From positions 46,484,128 through 46,548,127 of the forward strand of contig CM056380.1 in NCBI GenBank assembly GCA_029718625.1: a DNA stretch of 64,000 nucleotides, written 5' to 3'. A program made the translations under genes and the position numbers. This document shows, piece after piece, positions 37,791-49,965 of this stretch. Numbering within the stretch: position 1 is the stretch's first letter; the number at the start of each line of letters is the position of its first letter. The notes beneath the pieces are model-generated. The model saw only the letters and a program-made list of their open reading frames with translations. It was not told the DNA's origin and ran no database searches. The DNA is from Synaphobranchus kaupii (Eukaryota > Chordata > Actinopteri > Anguilliformes > Synaphobranchidae).

Positions 37791-38880
37791 GAGGGGGGGG
37801 GGAGACAGCGGAACAAACCGCGAGAACGTCGCCTGTCGCACGCGGCGCATCACAACAGCCCGAGGACACGCCCATCTGTACGTCCTTCACCTTGTTACCA
37901 TGGTTATATGCAAATGCAGTGACCTCATCCAGGGTGGCTCTCTTTTTCACCTGTTTGTTTGTAGGGCACAGTGTTTACCAAAGCTCAGCACAGCTGCGGG
38001 ATTTAACCTACATCCTTACGGGCCACACAGTCAGTTCCTCACCACGGATGAGTGTGTTATTTCACCTGGTAGACTTCATCTGAAATCAACTCCGGTCATT
38101 AGGTATGGGACACCTGTGTAGCAGAGGAAAGCGTGGGTGTTTCCTAGGGCACACTCACAGGGGACAATGAGTGCATTCCCAATCCTTCCTCATTCCTCCT
38201 CTTCCTCAGGGTCATTAAAAACCCCTCCAGCCTACCAATAATGAAGCAAACAGTGTACACAACAGGAGTCTGTGGGAGCACTTATACCAAAGGGACACGC
38301 GCACACACACAAACACACACAGCCTAAGTCCTGCACATCACAGAGAAACGCATACACACGCGCACACAAACACAAACACACACTGCCTCAGTCCTGCACA
38401 TCTCAGAGAAATACATACACACATGCCACCTCAGTCATGCACAGCTCACATACACACGTGCATAGGCACACACACTCAGGGATGCTGGTTATGCAGACTT
38501 GCACATAATTGTCCTCTCAATCTCTGCATGAAGTTAGTCACTGTTTATATGTTCTTTGGCATTATTGTTATGCTGTGTTTTAAATGTTTTCAAGTTTTAT
38601 CGATTGTTCTGTCAGTCTCGTTTTTCCATAAACAGTGTTTTAAAATCTGATTTGTATATGATCAATAACAGTTGAGTTTTAATCAATTCCAAATTCTAAC
38701 CAAAGCAGTCAGTATATGTCAAGATTTTACTACAAGATTGTTTAACTACAGAATTTTAGCACCTGAATTCCATTAAGCCTTTGGATTGACTTATTTGTTA
38801 GTGCTGAATGACTTTGCATTTCTGGACTCTGAATGTTATTTCATACTTGTAAAATAAAATGCAGTTATTTCAGCTTTAAA
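37791..38880 (+). other. ttc7a: Candidate ttc7a 3' UTR with polyadenylation signal
   Basis: No coding potential follows the stop codon. A canonical AATAAA hexamer lies at 38853-38858, about 1.06 kb downstream, in an AT-rich stretch. The candidate UTR starts with a G run (about 37793-37802) and holds CA-rich DNA at about 38295-38475. The end is inferred from the hexamer only; RNA evidence would be needed to place the cleavage site. Confidence 0.5.
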
Positions 38881-40694
38881 TGCTAAAGCAGTCATTTCAG
38901 GTCCAACTCTGGACTTTAGACAGGTGCATTTTGGGTCATTTTCAGTCCAGAGTACTGTTTCAAAAGGAGCCCTTGTTCTGCGGTGCAGGGCAGTGTGGGG
39001 CATGTATCAGCTGATGCTGTGCGGTTGCCCAGCAACCAGCCATTGTTTTGAGTAACTGGGGCTGTCCAGGAGGTGTGTTTTGCACAGTGGAAAGTGTCTG
39101 ACCCGAGGTGACACAGCAATGGGGACCACGTGCAGGGCTGGGGGCCCACTTATCGGCAAAGCCCTAAGAGAATGGCAGTTCTGTGTGCGCGTGTGTGTGT
39201 GTGTTTGTTTGTGTGTGCGTGTGTGTGTGTTTATGTGTGTGTGTGCGTGTGTGTGTGTGTGTGCGTGCGTGCGTGTGTGTGTTTGTGTGTATGTATGTGC
39301 ATGCGTGTTTGTGTGTGCGTGCGTGCACTTTTGCACAGGTATGTGTGATGCTCAGCTCAAGGTCATATTGTTTTATTTGTATCTTCTTTAGTCTTTGCTT
39401 TCATCTGTGCTTTTTTGCCAATCGAAGAGATTCCATTCCAATGAGATTCCCTTGAGTCAAGAGCAAAGAAAGAAAGTCATTTTGTTCTGGAGCTCTGAGC
39501 ATTGACTCTCTGGGTGTAGGAAAGAGTTTCTCTGTGGGGAATCTTCAGTTTTACACCTTCAGTAGCTGCCTGTGAGTGTGTGCGTGTGTGTGCGTGTGCG
39601 CCTTTAAGGGGGCTATCTTTGTCCCAGTTGTCTTCCTGTGTGGCTAATGCTAATTGTTGTCCTCTTCCGTGATATATTTTCCACTGAAGGAACACAATCT
39701 TTTATTATTTTAAAGAGAAATTATGAAAATTCTTTGCTAGACTAGCTAATTCTTTGCTAGACCATCTGTACCACCATTCCCCTGCTCTCTGGGGACGTTG
39801 TCCAGTTGAGTGTGTTGAATTTTTCCATTTAATTATTTTAGTCTCAGGATGGAAATCCAAATGAAAAAGATAAAGTTCCGGTCAGAAAAATAAGCGGAGT
39901 GGACATTCGGTTTACATCCAGTATTCAATGTTAAATCACATTCATATTCATACAGTTGGATTAAAAACCTTTAGATACCACTGCTTGTCATCATATTTTT
40001 CCTGCTTTAGAAAGTGGGTCAAGTACAAAAAAATGAATAGTGCCTGAATATAAACATTCAAATCCATAACGGTGTATTTCGGGGTGACTCGCACAGGGAC
40101 GGTTGCCCTCGGTTACAGGCACTGACCGAGCCACCCACCTCAAAAAACGAAGCCTGGTTGGGGATGAGCACCCCGGACCGCTAAGACTGTGCCTACGCAG
40201 ATTTTACATGGCGCCTTGTTAAACCTTAATGTCGTCAGAGACAGACCCAAAATGAGTGCATTCGGAGCCATGTTTGTACATTGTGGAGAACGGCCTTATG
40301 AATTATGAACAGTTCTCAGTGGTGCTGAGAGAACATGAGAGAGATGTTGAGTACTGTTAACTGGCCTAGGACAGCCCACATCCTGGGTCTGAGAGAGATG
40401 GAGTGCCGCAGACGAGCCACCGACAGGACTTCCCTTCAGCCTTCAGAAAGGCTGTGAGGTTCTCTCACAAATAGGCTGCTCCCAGGGGCGGGGCACAGTT
40501 GGGTTGTCCTTCATAAAACATTGATGTTAATTAAATATTAATTTCTTACAAAGTACTGCTACTATTGTAAAAACGGGCTCTCTCAAATTTGTCCCATTAT
40601 GAAACTTTTACACACAATATATTTAGCATTATATTCAAAGCTGTGTTACTTACTGCATATTTTCTAATTTGTATGTTATGGTATTATTTCTATA
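38881..40694. other. Downstream of ttc7a: no gene seen; TG tract
   Basis: A TG-rich tract occupies about 39185-39330. No splice-bounded coding segment was recognised. Confidence 0.5.
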
Positions 40695-40945
40695 TTCCTC
40701 TAAACATTATTCCACAAAACAGAATTATCAAGTTATCCAGATAACTGAGAATAATAAAGCTTTATCGTCACATTAGTGAGATTTCAGTTCATGAAAATTC
40801 ACTAGAATCTGGTTTAGGATTGTGGTTTAGTCATACATATTGTTTGCTGCTGATATTAAAGAAGATTTCTGAGGTTATTTCATGGTATTATTTTAGAGTT
40901 ATCTGAATAACTTGCTTATCCTGTTTTGTGGAATACCCCTCAGGG
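40695..40945. mobile_element. MITE with TTCCACAAAACAG termini
   Basis: The left part reads ATTCCACAAAACAGAATTAT and AGTTATCCAGATAACT. The right part is its diverged complement, GTTATCTGAATAAC, then ATCCTGTTTTGTGGAATACC and CCTCAGGG. Arms of about 50 bp bracket a non-coding AT-rich centre. The terminal motif matches a fish MITE type I recognise, but the family name and exact edges need a repeat library. Confidence 0.65.
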
Positions 40946-42458
40946 TTTAGTTTTGAGAATTGCACATATTTATGGACGCAAGCTAGCAGTTCTGGACTGT
41001 CAGGAATATGTGTTGTTATTCTTTGTAAGCAAAGCAAAGAACACTATAATTTATTTGTTTTGCAGATTAATTTATTCTAAAAAGCAGACATGGCTATCAT
41101 TTTAATATTCCATTCAAGTGCAGTATACAACTGCATAAAACATTTACTGAAGCAAGACAGGTTACATCACTCAAGTGTACAACTCTAGTGTGCAGTAACT
41201 TTGGATATTAAACCTGTATCCTTCCTGTGACAAAATTGCATGGCCATCCACAGTGGTGTGTTTTCCTAGCTTTCATTGTAAATGATAGTAACCAAATTAA
41301 ACTACGGAAGTCATGGAAGATGGCCTGTAATTAAGGAGGGACCAGAAAGCCAAATCAGGCCGGGGTACAGATATTGAGTCTAGATTTAATGAAGTATTTT
41401 ATCTGCTTTTAAAGTAGACATTTAAAGTATTTCAAATGCCAAGACTTGCATAGCATTTCTAATGGCCACACAGAATTTAATTAATCAGATCGATAGACAG
41501 AGTAGAATGGTTTGGCTTCTGATCTATTGAATCTATAGCTATGCTTTGATCTTGGACCAAAATGTCTGCCTTACTTGCATACTTACATACTGTATCCAAT
41601 GTAAATTACTTGTGCCTGTGCTATGCTTAAACTGCTTAGAATTATTTTTTTATCAGTAGCACCGCTGCATTGACATTACTCCTTCAAATTTAGACCATGT
41701 GAACTGAATAAATGGTGAGTAAATTAATTTTATCATGCATATTCAAACAATGGATGCATTATTCATTGTTATTATCTTGAGTGGAATTTCTTCGGTGGCT
41801 CTGAAGTGCAAAAAAAAAATAAAATAAAAAATAAAACACAAAAAGAAAAACTAGCGGCCCTGAGGTGCAGACGCAACATAAAAAAACAGGAAGGTGGTTT
41901 AATTACAGAAATGCGTCAAGCTGATCCCAGTATCATGGAATTGTCTACGTAGTTTACATTTATTAAAGTCATAGTTCACTTTCTGGATTTTTTTAATGTT
42001 ATTTATACATCAGTGCATGTTTTTCATTGGCACAGACAGTGTTTTGTGTGAGGCTTATTTAGAGAACTTTCTGACCTGTTGGCTTTACAGTGACGGGCAT
42101 TAGGCATGTGGGGGTTTGTTTGTCTAAAGCAAAAAAATATACTTCAATTACCTCCAAGCAGCGGGTACAGCAATTTTGTTTCCAGAGGCTGAACATATGA
42201 TCACATTCATTTTGAAGCTTTTATTCACAATTATAAACATTAATATCAGTTTTCATATCTTTTGCAGCAGTTTCAGGTTGCATGTGCCATGGGAAAATGT
42301 GCCAAACAAAAATAAATTATTGAATAATAATTGGGTAATATACATTGGTAGAACCTCTGGGGGCATAACGTCTGTACAAACTGCTTTGGAGTTAAATGAT
42401 GCAAACTATGCAAAGAATTCAATGATAATGTTATCAGCGCCATGAAGTATTTCCTTTA
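40946..42458. other. AT-rich non-coding sequence, no gene seen
   Basis: About 1.5 kb of AT-rich DNA with an A-rich low-complexity run at about 41811-41850. No gene or repeat family recognised. Confidence 0.5.
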
Positions 42459-42997
42459 CCCTTTCATGCATGGAGTCCACTACAGTGGACAGGCTTTTCA
42501 AAGTCTATTTTAACATAGTCAAAAACATTCGCGATCTCCAAAAAATATCAGAGCAGATTCCTTGCACCTTTGCCTAAATTTTGATATGCTCCATCTTGTT
42601 ACATTTTGTTGGCTTTTCTAGTTTTGATACAGTGAAGGTCAAAATGGCAGGTGGAGGTGGAAACATACAAACTCCCTCTGGTGTAGCTGTGAAAACCTAT
42701 TCCTAGAGAACAGAGCATGTTAAAAAAAATAATAATTCTTATTAGGGAAGATGCAAGGATCAGAATTAGTTACAATATTTGTAACAAAAAATTACCGTAG
42801 TTCATGTATTGTATACGAAAAACCTTCTGTCCACTGAAGTGGACATCATGCATTAAGAGTTGTAATCTGCATGTGTGGTCGATGTTTTCAAGGGGCCATT
42901 TGGGGCACACTCCTGTGACCTAGGCGGGTGAAACGCATGCAGAGTTTGATGTGAAAACAATATTGCTCTGTTTTGTAATAATTCATGCATGAAAGGG
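42459..42997. mobile_element. piggyBac-like non-autonomous element
   Basis: The ends are CCCTTTCATGCATG (42459-42472) and its exact complement CATGCATGAAAGGG (42984-42997). Subterminal motifs TCCACTACAGTGGACA (about 42476-42491) and TCCACTGAAGTGGACATCAT (about 42830-42849) are related. The flanking tetramers TTTA and TTCA are near the TTAA target of piggyBac transposons, apparently mutated. The 539-bp interior has no transposase frame. Confidence 0.7.
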
Positions 42998-43821
42998 TTC
43001 ATTCAGCCACCTTTTTGTTCTAGTATGTTGCATCTGTATTTCAGGGCCAAGTTTTTATTTTAGTATTTTTCTGTATTGGTTTTGCACTTCATAGCCTCAG
43101 TAAATTTCCGTGTAGAAGATAACAGAAGTGCAGGAGTGGAGTACAGAGTGAAAATCTCTCCAAAGGTCTGTCTCTCCTCTCTCTTACACACACTGACACG
43201 CACAAGCACAATAGGGTTGTTGAGCTCTTTCAAGCCCCCAATAAACACGCCGAGCAGAAAATCACTCCACCAAATCGAGCGCTGGCGGGCGGTGCCAGGT
43301 TTCGTCCGCAGAATAAGCGCTGACTGGTCCACAGATCCATGTGGTAACAATCCTCTCCATTGTCCATTCTTTTCTTCCTTGTGTTTTTCCATTCTGAGGG
43401 GGCTGAGAAAAATAATCATTCAGGATTGTTCTCAGAGGATCAGGCAGAATAAACACACACGTCTTATTATTCTTTTGACTGTGCTCACCCCCCATTTCAT
43501 TAATTCATTATTTGTTTTTTTGTGGGGTTTTTTTTTAATGCATGGATAGTGACTGCATTCTGACGAGCTGGCTTGCTTCTGCGGTTGTCAGTGTTAAGCT
43601 CCTGGCCGTCCGGCTCTTTCCCCCCGAGTTGCCGGCACACTCGTTATAGCACAAGCTCGTTAGTGCATGGCGACAAGCGCCTGCCCTGGTTACGCAATCG
43701 ACAGGCAGAGCTGTTACATAAACACTGATATCTTTCAGGTTCTCACAAATGGCAGGTTTTCCATACCGATGCTCGACTGAAAACCAAAAAAAAGAAGAAC
43801 CCACACGAGCACACACTTGCA

Positions 43822-43859
<38 letters not shown>

Positions 43860-44875
43860 CACAACAAATCAGTCATTTGAGGACAGCTGTTTGAGGGGAC
43901 AAATAAACTAATATGGTTGCATAAGTCTTTGAAGATCACTGACACAATTTAAGTGGAGAACATTTCCGCACGATTAACAGATGCGCGATGCTTTGATCAA
44001 GATGTTCTGACCGGAGACAGTTCGGAATGGGAGTGGTGTCCATGGCAACAGCATGATGGTCACTGCCCTCTGTGATCCCCGGGTTGGCATGTGCCACACC
44101 CATGTTTCAGAAAAGGTGTGTGTGTGTGTGTGTACTGTAACTGAAATGGCCATGTGAAAAAAGAGTATAGTATTCATACTTGAAGTACAATTATATAAAC
44201 TTTAGGCTTAAAGTATGCTGAGATACACCATAGCGTACTATTTCTTCGCATGGGTGGGGCTCAAATCCACATCCGGTTGCGAAACACTTCCAGCACTTGG
44301 CATTGTATGCCTTCAGCATGCTACCTCAAGAAGTAATGAGTGATACTAAGAAGCAAAGATAATAAATGATCTACCAACCAATAATAATGTAGGTGCTACC
44401 ACGAGAGCTACAAGTTCATTTGAAATGTAATTCTAATATATACAGCCATAGGCTGGAATACAAAAATGTACTTAACACAAAAAGATAGCCCTCTTATTAT
44501 AAATGTCCTTCATTGCAGCGGAAAAGTACATAGGTTTGTAAAGTAAAAGCAGTGCACATATCATCCAGAGTTTTTCCAGTAAGATCTGATGATTCAAAAA
44601 TCCTATTACTAGATTTGTCATACGGGCTATTATTAATCACAATAGTCTCCCGCCCTGGATGTGTTCACAAAGCTCCTGAATGTTCCACATGTCAGATGAG
44701 TGGTGTCCCAGGAAAGTAAGAGGGAGTGGGCTTTCTTGTGCATTGTTCTCCACATGCTGCGGTTTTATTGAAGGTGTGTGCGCATTGTATGCCCATTGAG
44801 AAATGGCCCAGCCTGTTTCTCACTAACAATGGCCGCAAGATCACCGAGCCTGATTGAGTGACATTGATGTTCTAA
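42998..44875. other. Non-coding sequence with short microsatellites, no gene seen
   Basis: (CA)n at about 43824-43857 and (TG)n at about 44116-44134. Open frames at 43076-43549 were not recognised as any protein. Confidence 0.5.
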
Positions 44876-44936
44876 CTTCCGCTGCTCTGGATGAGAGCAT
44901 CTGCTAATTGAATTGTGATGTAATGTAATGCTTGGA
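44876..44936. repeat. SINE/LINE-tail-like fragment
   Basis: GCTGCTCTGGATGAGAGCAT, CTGCTAATTGAA and GTAATGTAATG follow the pattern of a common fish retroposon tail ending in a (GTAAT)n run. Only the tail is recognisable. Confidence 0.6.
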
Positions 44937-45743
44937 ATGGGATGGTGACTAGTAATGACCTTTTGTGGGCAGTCACATGGGAAACATCTCCCACTTTTTA
45001 ACACTTTATTCCCCTGAGTTCAAATGTGCCTCTTTTTCTCACAGTGTGGTGGGATTGGGGGGTGATTACTAGTTTTGGACAAGTGTATGTGTGTCAGTGA
45101 TATGTCTGTATGTCCTGTTGAGAGAGAGAAGAGAGATTTTTACATTCATTCATCTCTGCCAGGACAGGGCTGAGAGAGAGAGAGAGAGAGCACTTTATCA
45201 CCTTTGACAATGGGATTGCGATGAAGCAATTCATTGGCTTATGTTCCTTTGGCTTATATTTTATTGGTCCATCCTGGCCTGTCAGTGGACCTCCAGCACT
45301 GTAAGTGACAGGCACTGGGGCCCAGTTGCACAAAAGCACTGTGAATAATTGACGATTTACATCCTGAGACAAAGTGTTCTTGAAAGATCTGTGTTTTTCC
45401 ATCTCCGCTCATTAAGCCTTATGTAACCGCACTGTAAAAATAGGCTGAGATGTTAAAGCATATATAAGTGTAACTTCAATTACGTGGAAGAATTTAATTA
45501 GACTGACGAGAAAAGCAACGGTAATGATCACAACTGTGAATGTATTCCTTCCTGTTTTTTTAATTTTTTTATGTCATTTCGATGCCCTTGCTTTTTATGA
45601 ACACAGAGAGGTACTCTGTTCTCTGTTTAACTGGTGTGAAGAGTGTGCCTTCCTCATCTGTAACCATGGCGATTAACCGTAAGGTGTCATGAGTGTTGCT
45701 TTCCCCAGTGCTGCCATGGCGCTCTCTGTTAAGGGGGAGCACA
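44937..45743. other. Non-coding sequence, no gene seen
   Basis: A (GA)n tract lies at about 45169-45190. No feature otherwise. Confidence 0.5.
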
Positions 45744-45745
45744 TA

Positions 45746-45977
45746 CAGTTGAAGTCAGAAGTTTACATACACTTAGGTTGAAGTCATTAAAACTAATTTT
45801 TAACCACTCCACAGATTTCATGTTAGCAAACTATAGTGTTGGCAAGTCAGTTAGGACATCTACTTTGTGCATGACACAAGTAATTTTTCCAACAATTGTT
45901 TACAGACAGATTATTTCACTTTTAATTCACTATATCACAATTCCAGTGGGTCAGAAGTTTACATACACTAAGTTGTG
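45746..45977. mobile_element. Solo inverted-repeat end of a Sleeping Beauty-type element
   Basis: TA at 45744-45745 is followed by CAGTTGAAGTCAGAAGTTTA and CATACACTTAGG (outer direct repeat). The inner direct repeat, CCAGTGGGTCAGAAGTTTAC, is about 200 bases later. The spacer, including GTGCATGACACAAG and TTTACAGACAGATTATTTCA, is that of a Tc1-type IR/DR end. No transposase or second end follows. Confidence 0.9.
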
Positions 45978-45985
45978 CCAAACAA

Positions 45986-46178
45986 GTATCAAACAAGCAG
46001 ACTTTGCTGCCAGAAATACAGTAGATATGGATGGAAAACTTGAAGGGTTTCTTCTCCTGACTTATTTTTCCATAGAGTTCAATAGGACAATTTGTCAGGA
46101 GAAACAACCCTTAAAGTGATCCATCCATATCTACTGCATATCTGGCAGCAGAGTGATGGTTTGAGGCTTGTTTGATAC
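45986..46178. repeat. Inverted repeat with GTATCAAACAAGC ends
   Basis: GTATCAAACAAGC at the left and GCTTGTTTGATAC at the right are exact complements. Inside them TGCCAGAAATACAGTAGATA pairs with TATCTACTGCATATCTGGCA with few mismatches, and TCTCCTGAC pairs with GTCAGGAGA near the centre. It adjoins the Sleeping Beauty-type end, so it either inserted there or replaced the lost interior. Confidence 0.8.
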
Positions 46179-46936
46179 CTCAGACCCTTGATGACTTACA
46201 GCCATTTTACCAATCATGTATTCCATACTGTTCCAGCATAATTTACAGCTAAATCTAGTCTCAACCCCCAATTCCCATAGAGATCCATTCAGAAGGAGAG
46301 ACGTTATAGTATCGCTTGTAAGAGTACCAGAAAATAATATATCAAGAGTCTTTTGATGTTGCTGGGTCTCAGACATCAGTGCAGTGTCACAGGCCGGGGA
46401 GCAGCTCTCTCTTTACCTCTCACTCTCATACACATGCACAGTAGAGCGCAGTACTACACTACTATCTCTTACTCAGCAGCGAAAGAAGCATGGACAAGAC
46501 TGTAATGGCTGCCGCCACAGACTAAAAAAAAAAGGACTCTTTTGTATAAGCCTGTGGTGTTTCGGCTAAGTCTGTGGGGTATTTGAGCAAAAAACGCAAT
46601 CTGCTAAGTGCCAAATCAAGACTTGTCAAGCTGTGTCACCTCAAAGGTCTTCTTGTGACTCATTGACAGAACCCAGAGTGACAGGTTCACCGTACCATTT
46701 TGTGCCTTAGCGAGAGATTTTTCCCTTTTCAAGAAATTAATTTTGTGACCAGACAGCTGAACTCTGGCTATTCAATCAATCTTTATCCCAGAAAGGATTG
46801 ATATGTCTAAGCTATGATGGAACTGCCCACAGTGACATCATGATCAAACAGTATGCATCTCAGATGCAGGCATTAAACTGTCTCTGATTTTGATAGCAGA
46901 TTTATGACCAATAAAAAGAATCTTACAATAGTTCTT
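46179..46936. other. Non-coding sequence, no gene seen
   Basis: No feature recognised. Confidence 0.5.
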
Positions 46937-46949
46937 TGACCTTTGACCT
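46937..46949 (-). promoter_or_regulatory. Perfect DR1 nuclear-receptor motif
   Basis: TGACCTTTGACCT is the complement of AGGTCAAAGGTCA, the optimal DR1 site for HNF4 and PPAR/RXR. Single site, function unproven. Confidence 0.35.
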
Positions 46950-49900
46950 GTGCAGTTCATATGGCATGCTTTTAAAGCATGTTCATTCATGGCTCGAAGT
47001 AGCTGTGCCCTCAGAAGATGTCCAGGGATTGTTATAAATCTGTTATATAAAGCCTTGTGATAAAAAATTATATATTTTCAGCTGGATAGTGTGAGATTAC
47101 ACACTTACAGTGATGTCACTCATGGTATCGCCAAAGCATTTTTACAGTATGACTTTTACTAATATATCAGGATTTTTTTGGGATGGAGAAACCAAGCCAA
47201 TGTCAAGGCCCAAGAAATGATCTCACGTCTTTTCCGTAGATGAGGTACTCGCAGTGACAGAAGAGCAGTTGCTCTTGAGAGGCTTTATTTATGATTTTGA
47301 AGAGTCTGATGGCGTGTATTTAAATGAAAGGCACGTGAATCGCTGGTGGTAGGGTATTATGTCGGGCGGAATGTCTTCGCAAAATGAGAGCGAAGCTGCT
47401 TTCGGGGGGCCACCCGTAGCGAGAGGTGCTCCCCTCCACCGTCCGTGTCCACCGCGCAATCTCAGCCTTTCACAGAGAGGCTTAAATATTTCTGATGTCT
47501 GTTGATGGAGCCATTAGTGTGCACTCATCAGACCCATGCAACAAAAAAAAACACACAAGTATGCTAATCCTGCAGCTAATGGGCCCAGAAGCCGTGAGTG
47601 AAATGGATTCTGTGGTGGAACCACAGCAGTCTGCTTTTGGACACCCCCTCTGTGGAGTTTGGGTGGCTCAGAATACGGGGCCATTACGGTAATGAGTTTC
47701 ACTTTGCTCGGAAATGAGCCTGCAGTATCCTCTGTTTGGTCCGACGGCTCCTGCATTATCAGCTTTCAAGGAATTCAGGACTACAGCAGCAAACAGACCA
47801 CGGTAATCGCTGTGTCTGTAGATTAAAGTGATACGCTGTGTGTGTGTTTACTGTAATATTAACTGTGAAGAGTTTGTTTTAGATCTACTAGTGTCAATCT
47901 TTGCATTAAGTAGTTTTGCACCTAATATCCTAACTCAGTAAATAGTGCAGTGACTTAGTTTGATCAGATTTACAGTAAATAACTAACTGTTTCCATATTT
48001 GCTGTAAAAAACGCATCTGGTAAATAGGTTGTTGTAAATGATTGACAGCTTGTTTCCGGGAAGTGCCTGGAACAGCTTGGCGGGACATAACGGAAGGAAA
48101 GAAGACCCGCCTCTTTACAGTGCCAGCCTCCAGACATAAGTAATATGACAAGCCTAGATTGGCTGAATGGCCTGTTTGCGTCATCACTCAGACAGTGTTC
48201 TTACACATACGTCCAACCATCCATCCGTCTACCTGGAACACTGGAAATATGACTTGCGGTGATGATCTTTGGCAGACAGTGTGGAAGGTGCCCTGGTGTT
48301 GCAGAATCTAGATCCCTGTTGAAGGAGAACACTGAATGGATCTATCAGAAACCCTCTACTCCTGTTGACTAGATGGAGACTGGGGTTGGTCTCTCTCTCT
48401 CTGTCTTTCTCTCTCATTCTCTCTCCCTGTCTCGCTCTCTCCAGGCAGGAATGCAAGGCCTCTTTTCTGCCTTTTCAGCTTCCCGCAGTAAACATGCGGA
48501 GATTCTGGCGGCTCGGGAAGGTCGTGTAATTCCCCCAACCCCTTAACCCCCCCCACCAAAGTCTCACTCTGGGGATTACTGTGGTACGAGAAAAAATACC
48601 TCTATTGTCTCCAATGCCCCATCTTCTATCTTCTACACTGCGCCCCTGTCTCTTCAGGTACCACACTCCGCATACATGCTAACCCATACCTTTCTCTCTC
48701 CGCCTCTTCTGCTCAATTTGCACCCCCCCCCCCCAACCCCCTCCCCCCATTTGGCTCCCTCTCCCTGCAGCTGAAATTTCAATCACAGTAAACCATATTC
48801 TGGAATCCCATCTGATCCCCGTACAGACTGCAATTTATTAGCCGTCATAAGCCTAGAAAATGAAACACACAAAGATGACCGCTGCAGGACCCGGGTCGTC
48901 GAGCAACATTTTTAAATGACGGCCCTCTTTTTCCTGTTAGCATTTAGTTTCTAAATGTGCTGTTCTTCTATGCATTGTATTATTTTCCCTGAGCATTTTA
49001 AATGGTGATGGGATCAGTCTTTTCCTATATGGGCTCATATGTTGTTTTTCAGTTATTAAACTGTAAAATGGTGATATAAAAAAGAAAGGTCCATGGATCG
49101 GAGCTTGTCCTGCAGGCTGTTAAAGCCAGATTTACAGGCTTGTTGATACACTCCGATAAGATGTCTCCAATGCAATTAAAGTTTCCAAAAGAGAGGCGCA
49201 GTGTGCTTTGTTTCTGTGTGTGTGTGCATGTGTGTGTGTGTGTGCATGTTTGTGTGTGTGTATCAATCCTCCTCTGTCTGATAAAAAACACCTTGCAGTG
49301 AACCTCCCTCTCTGCCATGCCATGTCCCTCTCCCACACCCTTTAATCCCATCACCACTCACAGGAGTGACCGCTTCTCCCCACGGCTCTGCTCTGGAACA
49401 TTCTCTTGACACCTGGTCACGTTCACTGAGAACGGACACACAGCGGTCGGACTTGGGTATCGATTGGGATGTCAGTGAGACTAATCCTGCCCCTCTCCCT
49501 CCCCCACCCTTCCCCACTCTACAGGCGTCTGCTAACATGGTGCAGAACTGCACAGTTATATGCCAAACTTCAGCATTGCCTCCTGCTCCTTAACCCATCG
49601 CCCAGCTCTCTTTAAACTATCTTGGTCAATAATGGCCGCAATAATGCATGCTTTCCTGCATTCATGTTCCTGGGCCCTGTCCTGGCAGAGATGAATGGAA
49701 TAATCTCTCAGTGAGCTATAATGCGACAGGGGGAGGTCGCTGCAGCTGGTAAAATAAGACAGATTAATGGCCGGCTGACCTGAACCTTTTGAATTGTCAT
49801 CGGCTGATAGAGCAGGATGGCAGGGTCTTATTCACTGTCTATGTGGCCCAAATAATTTCTTGGTGTACCTTCAAAAACGTTGAGCCTCGCTATCCATCTC

Positions 49901-49965
49901 TGCAACAACATCTCTTATGGGGATCAATGGAACCGAGACGAAGCAAAGCGGAGCGCTTTCTGCTA
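46950..49965. other. Non-coding sequence with simple repeats, no gene seen
   Basis: About 3 kb with (CT)n at about 48390-48440, C runs at about 48722-48734, and (TG)n at about 49214-49262. No exon or transposon recognised. Confidence 0.5.

Noticed and set aside
44250..44290. B-box-like GGCTCAAATCC suggesting a tRNA-derived SINE
   Set aside because: No matching A box or tRNA-like fold was found at the right distance.
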